From positions 815,501 through 879,500 of the forward strand of contig NC_013855.1 of assembly GCF_000010725.1 (NCBI RefSeq): a stretch of DNA of 64,000 nt, read 5' to 3'. This DNA comes from Azospirillum sp. B510. GTDB lineage: Bacteria > Pseudomonadota > Alphaproteobacteria > Azospirillales > Azospirillaceae. Within the stretch, counting starts at the first letter, position 1. Every line of letters starts with the position of its first letter. Of this stretch, positions 1 through 8,049 are shown one piece after another. The translations under genes were made by a program, and so were the position numbers. The notes under the pieces were generated by a model that was not told where the DNA came from, searched no databases, and saw only the letters and a list, made by a program, of their open reading frames with translations.

Positions 1-1132
1 GATAGAGGCAGACGGTGCCGGGCAGCGTCACCGCCAGCATCGCCAGCAGGGCGTTGAAATCCCGCGGGTCGGCGCCGGGCGGCAGCCAGCGGCTGGCGGC
101 GCGCTCCACATCATGGTTGGACAGGCTCCAGCAGATCGATTCCGGCCGCCCCGTGGCGCTCAGCGCCTGGGCGAAGCCGCGGGCGCTGAAAGGCTGCTTC
201 GCCAGCGACAGGGTATAGGCGGCGTGCAGGCCCTGCGGCGTGCAATAGGCGGCGATGCGCTGCCCGGCGCCGGGCTGGCTCGACAGTTCGCCCAGCAGGA
301 CGCGGCCGGGATAGCGTTCCACCGTCCGGCGCAGGCGGGACAGGATGCCGCCGATGGCGGGGTGCATCATGTCGTGGATATGCTGTTGCAGCGCGAAGGG
401 CTTCAGCGGCGGCTCGGCCCCGCTTCGGATGGCGGCGGGGTTGGAACGGAGCTGCGGGTCATGGGCGAAGAAATCGACGGCATCGATGCGGAAGCCGTCG
501 ACGCCGCGCTCCATCCAGAACGCCGCCGTTTCGCACAGCGCATCCATCACCGCCGGCTGGTGCAGGTTGAGCGCCGGCTGGCTCGACAGGAAATGGTGCA
601 GATAATATTGGCGCCGCCGCGGCTCCCACGTCCAGGCGGTCCCGCCGAACACCGACAGCCAGTTGTTGGGCGCGGTGCCGTCGGGCTTGGCGTCGGCCCA
701 GACATACCAGTCGGCCTTCTCGCCGTCCCGCGACCGCCGGCTGTCGATGAACCAGGGATGGGCGTTGGAGGTGTGGCCGCAGACCAGATCGACCAGCACC
801 CTAAGCCCAAGCGCGTGGGCGCGCTCGACCAGCCGGTCGAAGACGGCGAGATTGCCCATGCGCGGATCCACCGCCCGGTGATCGGCGACGTCATAGCCGA
901 AATCGTCACGCGGAGACGGGTAGAAGGGGCTGATCCACACCCCGTCCACGCCCAGCGAGGCGACATGCTCCAGCCCCTCGATCACGCCGTCGAGATCGCC
1001 CCAGCCATCGCCGCCATGGTCGCGGAAACTCAACGGGTAGATCTGGTAGAGCGCCGCTCCCGAGAGCCAGGAGGAATTCGGCCCCAAGCTGTTCGGAGCC
1101 GGCGGTTCGGACAGGGACGAGAGGTCGGGCAA
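1..1132 (-). CDS. GH13 alpha-glucosidase / oligo-1,6-glucosidase-like enzyme, C-terminus beyond the left edge
   Basis: About 377 residues are visible, covering the first part of the (beta/alpha)8 barrel of a GH13 enzyme of the alpha-glucosidase or trehalose synthase type, which cleaves or transfers alpha-1,4 or alpha-1,6 glucosyl units. The landmarks run in order: ALYQIYPLSFRDHGGDG near the N-terminus, GVDGVWISPFYPSP, a GHTSNAHPWF block (usually NHTSxxHPWF), GVDGFRIDAID with the catalytic aspartate, and SNHD. No ATG lies early enough. The likely start is a TTG at 1132 with GGAG eight bases upstream; a TGA about 30 codons earlier closes the frame. It is divergent from the pseudokinase gene at 1372. 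The exact specificity cannot be told from this part. Confidence 0.85.
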   Translation of the reverse strand, partial: MPDLSSLSEPPAPNSLGPNSSWLSGAALYQIYPLSFRDHGGDGWGDLDGVIEGLEHVASLGVDGVWISPFYPSPRDDFGYDVADHRAVDPRMGNLAVFDRLVERAHALGLRVLVDLVCGHTSNAHPWFIDSRRSRDGEKADWYVWADAKPDGTAPNNWLSVFGGTAWTWEPRRRQYYLHHFLSSQPALNLHQPAVMDALCETAAFWMERGVDGFRIDAVDFFAHDPQLRSNPAAIRSGAEPPLKPFALQQHIHDMMHPAIGGILSRLRRTVERYPGRVLLGELSSQPGAGQRIAAYCTPQGLHAAYTLSLAKQPFSARGFAQALSATGRPESICWSLSNHDVERAASRWLPPGADPRDFNALLAMLAVTLPGTVCLY

Positions 1133-1371
1133 GTCAGCAGCTCCGCGCCAGGGTCGCGCCAGGGGATTCGCCGAACCAGCTTCCGCCCATCATGGCTAAC
1201 GAAAGGTTACCGGCCTTTCCTGGTCACAGGCCCCGGCCTTTGGTGCGGGACTTTGGCGCGGATCGGCCATTGGAGTTAGCCGTTGGAACAGGCCCCCGCC
1301 GATGAATGCCAGCCCCTTGGCCGTCGCACCGCACTGCGGCTATATCAGACGATGCTGATCGGGGAGTGGGC

Positions 1372-3021
1372 ATGCGACGGGGCAAGGCGGCAAACGCGGG
1401 GGCTGCCGGGGCAGCGGCGGCGGGCGGGGCCGAGGGGCGGCTGGGCCGCTTTCGGCTGCTCGATCCGATCGGGCGGGATGGCGATGTCCGGCAACATCTC
1501 GCGCTGGATGGCAACGGACAGGCCGTGTCGCTGTGGACGGCGCCGTTGTCCCGCCTGTGCAACGATACCGCGGGGCTGGAACGGTTCCGACGGACGGCCG
1601 CGGCGGCAGGACGGCTGTCCCATCCCGCGATCCCCGCCATCCTGGCCTCCGGCGAGCATGGCGGCATCGCGTTCGTCGCCAGCGCGCTGGTGGAGGGACC
1701 GACGCTCGCCGAACGGCTGGCCAGCGGTCCGCTGGACTGGGAAGAGACGGTTTCGACGCTCGACCGTGTGCTGGACGCGCTTGCCACGGCCCACCGCGCC
1801 GGTATCCTTCATGGCGCGCTTGGCCCCGAAGCCGTCCGCAATGGCGGACCGGCGGCGATGGTCACCGGATTCGGCCGGATGGCGCTGAGCGTCGCGCCGA
1901 CGGATGCCGGCGACGACCTTGCCGGGGCGAGGCTTCTGGTCGAAGCGCTGCTGGCGGGGCACGAGGACCGCCCTGCGGCCGTTGCGCTGTTGACGGCATC
2001 GCGCACTGGCGGGGACGGCGCCTTTCCCGATGCCGCGGCCTTGCGCCGCGCCGTCGCCCGCCTGACCGGCGAGCCCGCATTCCCCGCCCTTCCCCCGCAG
2101 CGGTCGACGGCACGGGTCCGCCGCTGGCCGCTGTGGGGTGGCGGCGCGGTTCTGGTGGCCGGCGCCCTGGCGGTTGGAATCGTGATGGTGGCGGTCTCGG
2201 ACAGCAGGCCGGCCCCCCTTTCACTGCCCCTGCCCCTGCCCCCGGCTCCGCCCTCCGCCACGACCACGGCTTCAGAACCGATCCCGGCCCTTAGGCCCCC
2301 CGAGCCTCCGGCGCCGCGTGGTCGGCCACCGGTGGAGGCGGTGACCCGGGCGTTGCGCGCCATCCCCTGCGCATTGATCACCGTGGAGATGACCGGAGGC
2401 CGTCTGTTGACCTTCGGAACCGTGGCGGGCGGCCAGGCGGAGACGGACGTGCGCGAGACGGTCGGGGCCCTGGCCGCCGGCTGGGAGCATGGTTTCGATC
2501 TCGCCGTCGCGGATGATCGATTCTGCGCTCCCCTGAGCATCGCCGCCGCGGCGCTGGATGCCAACCGTGGGCTGGCGGAGCCCTTGACGACGGAAGTGCT
2601 GGCGGGGGTGCTGGCTGGACCGGCGCTCAATGCCGGTGACGCGCTGACCCTGGAGATCAAGGCCCCCGCGCATCCGGTGCGGGTGCAGGTCGACTATTTC
2701 ACCGTCGACGGCACGGTCATCCATCTGCTGCCCAACCCATCGGACGGCGGAACCGCGCTCGATGCCGGCGCGTCCCGCCGTCTCGGCGACAAGCCGGAGG
2801 CCGGGGCCGCGCGGCAGAGGCGTTTTTGGACCATCGGCCCGCCTTATGGCATCGAGCTGTTGCTGACCATCGCCACGGCGGCGCCGTTGTTTCCGGCGCC
2901 ACGGCCGGAACAGGAGCCGGCCGCCGACTATCTGGCCGCGCTGGCGGACGCGTTGGCGGCGATGCCGGAGGACGCCGTGGCGGCGCTGGCCGACGCGCGC
3001 TTCATCGCCACGGGGCCGTGA
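1372..3021 (+). CDS. Membrane-anchored degenerate Ser/Thr kinase-like protein with a C-terminal DUF4384-like domain
   Basis: 549 residues. The N-terminal 260 residues keep a protein-kinase outline (N-lobe, hinge, then HGALGPEAV where an active kinase has HRDxKPxN, and TGFG in place of DFG). The catalytic aspartates are lost, so it is probably a pseudokinase. One membrane segment follows (about residues 255-275, WGGGAVLVAGALAVGIVMVA), then a Pro-rich linker and a domain of about 200 residues. Its end (VDYFTVDGTVIHLLPNP, FWTIGPPYGIELL) resembles DUF4384, often found next to eukaryotic-type kinases. The ATG at 1372 has a GGGGAG ribosome site; an upstream in-frame ATG at 1306 has none. It converges on the PP2C gene, nine bases away. 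Confidence 0.75.
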   Translation: MRRGKAANAGAAGAAAAGGAEGRLGRFRLLDPIGRDGDVRQHLALDGNGQAVSLWTAPLSRLCNDTAGLERFRRTAAAAGRLSHPAIPAILASGEHGGIAFVASALVEGPTLAERLASGPLDWEETVSTLDRVLDALATAHRAGILHGALGPEAVRNGGPAAMVTGFGRMALSVAPTDAGDDLAGARLLVEALLAGHEDRPAAVALLTASRTGGDGAFPDAAALRRAVARLTGEPAFPALPPQRSTARVRRWPLWGGGAVLVAGALAVGIVMVAVSDSRPAPLSLPLPLPPAPPSATTTASEPIPALRPPEPPAPRGRPPVEAVTRALRAIPCALITVEMTGGRLLTFGTVAGGQAETDVRETVGALAAGWEHGFDLAVADDRFCAPLSIAAAALDANRGLAEPLTTEVLAGVLAGPALNAGDALTLEIKAPAHPVRVQVDYFTVDGTVIHLLPNPSDGGTALDAGASRRLGDKPEAGAARQRRFWTIGPPYGIELLLTIATAAPLFPAPRPEQEPAADYLAALADALAAMPEDAVAALADARFIATGP

Positions 3022-3030
3022 CGCCGATGG

Positions 3031-3873
3031 TCAGGCGGTCGCGATGAAGCGGCCGACCACCGCGGTGACATTGTCCTGCCCGCCCGCCGCGTTCGCGGCG
3101 TCGACCAGAGCGGCGGCGGCGCGGGGGGGATCGGCCTCCTGGCGCAGGATGCGGGCGATGAAACCGTCGGGCAGCATGCCGTTCAAGCCGTCGGAGCAGA
3201 TCATCACGACATCGTCCGGCATCAGCGAATGCACGCTGACCTCCGGTTCGACCTCCTCCCCGGTGCCGAGCGCCCGGACGATGATGTTGCGCTGGGGCAC
3301 GGCACCCCGCCCGCCATTGTCGAGCCAGATCTGATAGAGGCTGTGGTCGCGGGTCAGGGCGCGCAGTTCGCCGTCGCGCAGCCGGTAGACCCGGCTGTCG
3401 CCGGCATGGAAGACGATCATCCGCGCCGTGCCCGGAATCCGCCAGATGCCTGCCACCGTGGTGCCCATGCCACGGCCCGACGCGAAGCCGCGGGCCTGAT
3501 TCATCTCGAAGATCGTCCGGTTGGTCTGCTGTATCGCCGTCCGGACAACCGACAGCGCCCGGCGCACCGACGGTTCGGTCGCCGCCGGATCCGTCTGGGT
3601 CAGGTCGGAATCGGCACCGCCGGCCACCAAGGCCGCGTCATCCGGGACATGGTTCCGAAGAGAGCCCGCGATGACCTGAACCGCCTTGCGGCTGGCGATA
3701 TCGCCGCCGGCATGCCCACCCATCCCATCGCAGACGACCGCGAATTCACCGCCACCGGTCTGAGCCTTGCCGGTCTGGCCCCCACTCACATGGAAGTCAT
3801 CCTCGTTGCGGGCGCGGGCGCGGCCGACATCGGTCAAACCGGCGATGCTCAGAACAAAGGCGGTGTTCGTCAT
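3031..3873 (-). CDS. PP2C-family Ser/Thr protein phosphatase
   Basis: 280 residues, about the usual length of a stand-alone bacterial PP2C domain (PppA/PrpC/Stp type). It removes phosphate from Ser/Thr using two metal ions. The metal-binding motifs are present: RARNEDDF near residue 20, CDGMGGHAGGDIAS near 49, MGTTVAG, HAGDSRVYRL, LTRDHS, CSDGLNG and DNVTAVV at the end. No signal peptide or membrane segment is seen, so it is cytosolic. The kinase-like gene converges on it with nine bases between stops, suggesting a functional pair. In many proteobacteria such pairs sit in type VI secretion loci, but no secretion genes are visible here. Confidence 0.92.
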   Translation of the reverse strand: MTNTAFVLSIAGLTDVGRARARNEDDFHVSGGQTGKAQTGGGEFAVVCDGMGGHAGGDIASRKAVQVIAGSLRNHVPDDAALVAGGADSDLTQTDPAATEPSVRRALSVVRTAIQQTNRTIFEMNQARGFASGRGMGTTVAGIWRIPGTARMIVFHAGDSRVYRLRDGELRALTRDHSLYQIWLDNGGRGAVPQRNIIVRALGTGEEVEPEVSVHSLMPDDVVMICSDGLNGMLPDGFIARILRQEADPPRAAAALVDAANAAGGQDNVTAVVGRFIATA

Positions 3874-4158
3874 TCAGGCGGCGGCTCCCGTCTCGCGACT
3901 GTCAGGGCCCTTCGATGCGGGGCCTGATTTCTGGACCGGCGCGTTCGGAACCGGATGCCGCGGAGGGAACCGGGCACGGACAAAACGCGACGGCCATTTG
4001 TCCGATCATGGCGCAAGCCCCTTGAAAGATACAGGGGCGAAAGATACCGGGGCGATGGATGGGAAAGTGCGGCGGCCTTGCCGTCACCATCCGGCTGGTC
4101 TTGGCGGTTCGATGTGGTAAGGTCGTCCGACACGGGGTTGGACGGGAGATGGATCGCC

Positions 4159-4563
4159 ATGGTCGGCAGCATCGGCATCGCGCTCGGCGGCTTGACCGCT
4201 CAGACGCGGCGCCTCGACGCCTCCGCCTCCAACGTCGCGAATGTCCGCTCCACCAGCGCCGTCCCGGCCAAGGATGGCTCCACGGACGGCAAGCGCGCCG
4301 CCTATCAACCGCTGGCGGTCGCCCAGACCGACGGCAATCCGGGGACGCGGACGACCTTTACGCCGATCACGCCGGCCTATCTCCAGGAATACGCGCCGGA
4401 CGACAGCGCGGCGAACGGAAGCGGGATGGTGGCGGCGCCCAATGTCGATCTGGCGACGGAGCGCATCACCCAGATGGCCGCCAACCGGGCCTATGGCGCC
4501 AACGTCGCCGTCGTGCGCACCCAGGACGAGATGATGAAGTCGCTGCTCGACTCCAAGGTCTGA
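4159..4563 (+). CDS. Short FlgC-like flagellar rod-family protein
   Basis: 134 residues. The N-terminus (IALGGLTAQTRRLDASASNVAN) matches the N-terminal motif of flagellar rod/hook proteins, and the C-terminus (NVDLATERITQMAANRAYGANVAVVRTQDEMM) matches their conserved C-terminal helix. The length and the missing middle domain fit FlgC best. These proteins assemble in the periplasm as the rod of the basal body. The start is the ATG at 4159 with GGGAG ten bases upstream. It is isolated from the other rod genes (flgB, fliE), so it may be a paralogue rather than the main FlgC. It converges on the YjfB-like gene. Confidence 0.75.
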   Translation: MVGSIGIALGGLTAQTRRLDASASNVANVRSTSAVPAKDGSTDGKRAAYQPLAVAQTDGNPGTRTTFTPITPAYLQEYAPDDSAANGSGMVAAPNVDLATERITQMAANRAYGANVAVVRTQDEMMKSLLDSKV

Positions 4564-4618
4564 CGCGCAGGTTCCGTTCGCGATCGATCCCGCCGGCTTC
4601 AATCCCGCCGGTGCGCGA

Positions 4619-4825
4619 TCAGACGGTGATGTTCAGAGTTTGTCCGCGCGTCGGGGTGACGTTCCCGCCACCCGATCCACCGCCCGACCGCATGAGGGCC
4701 GCCACCGTGGCCTGTTGCTGTTCGGCGTTCTGATTCAGCGCCTTCACGCCGAAATCCATCTGGCCTTGCGCCTGCTTCAGGGAAAGAGCCGCACCGGCGG
4801 TCGATGACGTGACGTCCATGCCCAT
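4619..4825 (-). CDS. Small YjfB-like putative motility protein
   Basis: 68 residues. The first part (DVTSSTAGAALSLKQAQGQM) followed by a short helix and a Gly-rich tail fits the YjfB-type putative motility family, small proteins encoded near flagellar genes whose biochemical role is unknown. The ATG at 4825 is preceded by a GGGGG/CAGG purine run; a second ATG two codons in (4819) is also possible. It lies between the FlgC-like gene (convergent) and the FlaG-like gene (same strand, 40 bases upstream), so the latter two may be co-transcribed. Confidence 0.65.
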   Translation of the reverse strand: MGMDVTSSTAGAALSLKQAQGQMDFGVKALNQNAEQQQATVAALMRSGGGSGGGNVTPTRGQTLNITV

Positions 4826-4865
4826 CCTGCACCCCCGGCCAGCGCTCCCATGGAAGGGCGCGTCC

Positions 4866-5510
4866 TCAGATCACCACATTCACCCGTGCGGTGTTCACCG
4901 CGCCGCTGGAGAAGGACTGTACCACGGATGGGATCGTCGCGGAAGGTACCGGAGCCGACGGTGCGGAAACCGGACCTGGAACAGTGGTGGTCCGCCCCCC
5001 CCGTCCGGCAGCGGCCGAAGCCGTCGCACCATCGGATCCGCCAAGCCCGGATCCGCCAAGCCCGGATCCGGCGGAGCCGGTGCCGCCTTGTCCGGTCCCC
5101 GGCCCGGCCCCGCTTCCACCACCCTGCCCGCCTCCACCAATCGAAAGCTTCAACAGGGAGGCGCGTTCCGCGTCCTTCTCCTTCTGTTGCGCTTCCTTGT
5201 ACTGCTTCAAGGCGGATTCGGTCGGAATCTGGGATACCGTTTTCCCGTTGGCCGGATCGCGGTAAAGCATCACCAACCGCGAGGCGTCAGTGTCATAGCT
5301 GAAGGCGATGGTCGGGAAGCGATTGACCAGAGGATCGGTTCCACCGCTGGTTCCACTGCCGCCCGTTTCGATTTCGGCGGCGCCACTGGCGGCGGAGGCG
5401 GGCAAGGAGGGAATCCGGGTTCCCGCCCCAGACTCTGCGGCGTCGCTGCCGCGGGGCGTCATGAAGGCTGACGGTCGCGAGACCGTCGATGTGGCTGCCG
5501 CCACGTTCAT
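4866..5510 (-). CDS. FlaG-like protein with a Gly-rich C-terminal tail
   Basis: 214 residues. The central block (FSYDTDASRLVMLYRDPANG, then KTVSQIPTESALKQY) matches the FlaG fold, in which a beta-hairpin reads D-x-x-T-x-x-x-V-x-x-x-D-x-x-T-G-x-x-x-x-Q-I-P. FlaG proteins influence filament length and are linked to flagellin gene loci. The N-terminal 70 residues are low in complexity (Ser, Ala, Gly). The C-terminal 85 residues are a Gly/Ser/Ala tail containing a short tandem GLGGS repeat, which is not typical of FlaG. The ribosome site before the ATG at 5510 is weak. It probably forms a unit with the YjfB-like gene. Confidence 0.65.
   Translation of the reverse strand: MNVAAATSTVSRPSAFMTPRGSDAAESGAGTRIPSLPASAASGAAEIETGGSGTSGGTDPLVNRFPTIAFSYDTDASRLVMLYRDPANGKTVSQIPTESALKQYKEAQQKEKDAERASLLKLSIGGGGQGGGSGAGPGTGQGGTGSAGSGLGGSGLGGSDGATASAAAGRGGRTTTVPGPVSAPSAPVPSATIPSVVQSFSSGAVNTARVNVVI
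5034..5073. repeat. Short tandem repeat inside the FlaG-like gene
   Basis: A 15-base unit (GGATCCGCCAAGCCC on the plus strand) occurs twice perfectly and a third time in part. It is in frame and encodes repeated Gly-Leu-Gly-Gly-Ser on the minus strand. Changes in copy number would alter the tail length by five residues without a frameshift. Confidence 0.85.
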
Positions 5511-5720
5511 GACCGGATTACCCGATATGATGAGAATTCAACATTAAATTACCGCGATCCGGACGCGCCGTAAAGGGTTTATTTACTCTTGCCTGCATTA
5601 ACGAATGGAACCTGTTTGACGCAACAACATTTCGCAACACCCTGGTATGCATGCCGGAAATCCGAAATCCCCACCAGATGGGCTTGCGGCGGCGGCACCG
5701 GCGGCCTAAAGCGTTGACCC

Positions 5721-6629
5721 ATGGCCACGATCCTCGAAGCTTTGACGCAGGCGCTCGACCTGCATCTCGCCGGCCGCTTCGGCGAGGCGCAGGAGCTTTA
5801 TACCCGTATTCTCGAAGTCGAACCGGAGCAGCCGGACGCCCTGCATTATCTGGGCGTCCTGGCCGGACAGATCGGCCGTGGCGAGGTCGGCCTGACGCTG
5901 GTCGACAAGGCGGCCACCTTGCGGCCGGACGCCGCGGACATCCATGCCAACCGCGCCAACCTGCTGCGCGGCCTGGGTCGACTGGCGGAGGCGGACGACG
6001 GCTACCGCCGCGCGCTCGCCCTGCGACCCGACTTCGCGGAAGCCTGGACCGACCGCGCCTTCGCCCGCGGCGGTCGCGGCGATCCGGCGGACGTCGATAC
6101 CGTCACCGAAATGCTGGAACGCGCCCTTCGGGTCGAGCCCGATCTGGGGCCGGCGCGCGAAAAGCTGGTCGACCTGCTGCATAAGCGCGGCCGTCTGCGT
6201 CTGGAGACCGGGCAGGTGACGCCGGCCCTCTCCGACCTGATCAGGGCGGCGGCGCTCGACCAGCGGGACGCCGACATCGCGTTCCTGTTGGGAAGCACGC
6301 TGTTCGCGGCGGGGCTTCGCGCCGATTCGGTGATCGCCTTCCGCAATGCGCTGGCGCTGGTGCCGGATTTCCTGTCCGCCGCGCTCAATCTCGGCATCGC
6401 GCTCGCCGTGACCGGACGGGCCGCCGCGGCGCTGGCACCGCTGCGTCATGCCGTGCGGATCGACCCGGCCCACCCCGCGCCGCGCGAGAGGCTGGTCGTG
6501 GCGCTGAGATCCCTCGGCCGTGACGGCGAGGCCGACGCGCTGGCCCGGCCGTCGCCACCCCAATCGGCCTCTCAGCCGCCAAAGGCCCCGGCAAAGCCGC
6601 CCTCTCCCCGCCGTCGTCCGCGCCGCTGA
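5721..6629 (+). CDS. TPR protein (about 7 repeats)
   Basis: 302 residues made almost wholly of tetratricopeptide repeats, from residue 8 (ALDLHLAGRFGEAQELYTRI) to about 275, then a Pro/Lys/Arg-rich basic tail. TPRs form helical-hairpin scaffolds for protein binding; there is no catalytic domain. The repeats resemble those of the TPR-glycosyltransferases downstream, so it may be a partner or a remnant of that family. The ATG at 5721 has no clear Shine-Dalgarno. It converges on the TPR-methyltransferase gene with about 30 bases between stops. Confidence 0.85.
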   Translation: MATILEALTQALDLHLAGRFGEAQELYTRILEVEPEQPDALHYLGVLAGQIGRGEVGLTLVDKAATLRPDAADIHANRANLLRGLGRLAEADDGYRRALALRPDFAEAWTDRAFARGGRGDPADVDTVTEMLERALRVEPDLGPAREKLVDLLHKRGRLRLETGQVTPALSDLIRAAALDQRDADIAFLLGSTLFAAGLRADSVIAFRNALALVPDFLSAALNLGIALAVTGRAAAALAPLRHAVRIDPAHPAPRERLVVALRSLGRDGEADALARPSPPQSASQPPKAPAKPPSPRRRPRR

Positions 6630-6660
6630 ACCGTCCGGGAGCGCCGTTCAGGACGCTGGA

Positions 6661-7914
6661 TCAAGGTCCGGGCCGTTCGGCCAGCACCACCAGCCCCATC
6701 ACCGGCTCGCCGCTTTCAAAGCGCAACCGGTCATGGTCGCAGCGCCGCATCACCAGGCCGGCCGCCGCCACCGCCGCCCGGACATAGCTCTCGGCATGGG
6801 CATAGCGGCCGTGGGTGGCGATGCGATGGGGCCGGTCGTCGGCCGGCTCCAGCATCTCCACCGTGAAGGCCAGCCGGCCTCCGGGCCGCAGGGACGAACG
6901 GGCGGCGGCCAGCGCGTCGTCGAGCACGCCGAAGTAACAGAACACGTCCGCCGCCATGACGAGATCGAAGGAGTCCGGCCGGCCGGCAAGGAAGCCGACC
7001 AGTTCCGCGCCATGCAGCTCGTCATAAAGGCCCCGATGGCGGGCTCGGTCCAGCATGCCCTCGGACAGGTCGACGCCGACCAGCCGGCGGGCATGGGGCC
7101 GCAAAGCGGCGGCGCACAGCCCGGTGCCGCAGCCGGCGTCGAGCACGTCGAGGGCGCCGCCCAGCGTCTCGTCCGCCAGCATCCCGGCGAGCAGGGCCGG
7201 CGCGCGGTAATCCAGCTCCGCCAGCTTGCGGTCGAACTCCTCGGCGAACAGGTCGAAGGTCTGGCGGACGTAATCGTCGGGAGCGCGCGAGTCGGCCTCT
7301 TCCCCGGCGATGGCGGCACCGATGTGGCGGGCCAGCGGGTTGGCGGGATGGTCGCGGCGCCACAGCCGGGCCAGCGCCGCCGCCGCCATCTCTCCGCCCT
7401 GCTCGTGCAGCAGGTAGAGCACCGCGCCGAGATTGTCATGGGCGTCGGCCCAGTCCGGCCGCAACGCCAGCGCCCGCCGGTAGCCCACCGCCGCCTCGCC
7501 GAACCGGTCGAGATCGCGCAGCAGATTGCCGCGGTTGTTCCAGGCCTCCGCATGGTCCGGCCGCAACGCCAGCGCCTGACGAAAGGCCGCGTCGGCCTCG
7601 TCCCGCCCTTCCGCCTGCCGCAGGACGGAGCCCAGATTATAGTGCGCCATGCCCTCGTGCAGACCGTGGAGGATGGCCGCGCGGTAGGCGGAGGCCGCCT
7701 CTTCCAGGCGGCCAAGAGCGCGCAGGACATTGCCGTGGTTGTTGTGGGTTCCCGCCAAAGTCGGGTCGGCGGCCAGCGCGCGGGCATAAAGCGGCTCCGC
7801 CCCCGCCGCGTCGCCCGTCGCGGCCAGCGCGTCGGCCTGCCGGCTGAGCGTCAGCGCCGGAGACGGGGAGACCCCGCGCATCCCGCCGCGCAGGGACAAG
7901 CGTGACCCCGCCAT
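6661..7914 (-). CDS. TPR protein with a C-terminal class I SAM-dependent methyltransferase domain
   Basis: 417 residues. Residues 1-190 are TPR repeats (GRLEEAASAYRAAI, GRDEADAAFRQALAL, DRFGEAAVGYRRALAL). Residues 215-415 are a Rossmann methyltransferase: LDAGCGTGLCAAAL is motif I, VGVDLSEGMLDRAR the SAM-ribose loop, and LRPGGRLAFTVEML the post-II strand. The substrate is unknown; with its neighbours, a sugar or protein of the flagellar glycosylation system is plausible. The ATG at 7914 has a strong GGGGGAGGACAGG ribosome site; a GTG 11 codons upstream lacks one. It is divergent from the 1199-residue TPR-glycosyltransferase. Confidence 0.88.
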   Translation of the reverse strand: MAGSRLSLRGGMRGVSPSPALTLSRQADALAATGDAAGAEPLYARALAADPTLAGTHNNHGNVLRALGRLEEAASAYRAAILHGLHEGMAHYNLGSVLRQAEGRDEADAAFRQALALRPDHAEAWNNRGNLLRDLDRFGEAAVGYRRALALRPDWADAHDNLGAVLYLLHEQGGEMAAAALARLWRRDHPANPLARHIGAAIAGEEADSRAPDDYVRQTFDLFAEEFDRKLAELDYRAPALLAGMLADETLGGALDVLDAGCGTGLCAAALRPHARRLVGVDLSEGMLDRARHRGLYDELHGAELVGFLAGRPDSFDLVMAADVFCYFGVLDDALAAARSSLRPGGRLAFTVEMLEPADDRPHRIATHGRYAHAESYVRAAVAAAGLVMRRCDHDRLRFESGEPVMGLVVLAERPGP

Positions 7915-8049
7915 CCTGTCCTCCCCCTTCTCCGCCGCCGGCTCCACCGCCGGTCGGGATTGTCGCCGATATCAATGGCATCTTTACCGTGATCCGCCGA
8001 TGATGGCACTTCCTTTGAGTGTGCGGACAGGCAGGAACGGGGCCGGAAC

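Noticed and set aside
1130..1200. A possible frameshift at the start of the GH13 gene, since no ATG lies in frame
   Set aside because: A TTG with a well-placed GGAG site explains the start without a sequence error.
113..1279. A 388-codon plus-strand frame over the GH13 gene
   Set aside because: No recognisable protein; the minus strand carries ordered GH13 motifs with the catalytic Asp.
1372..3873. Part of a type VI secretion cluster
   Set aside because: No tss, vgrG or hcp gene is seen in the window; the kinase/PP2C pair alone is not enough.
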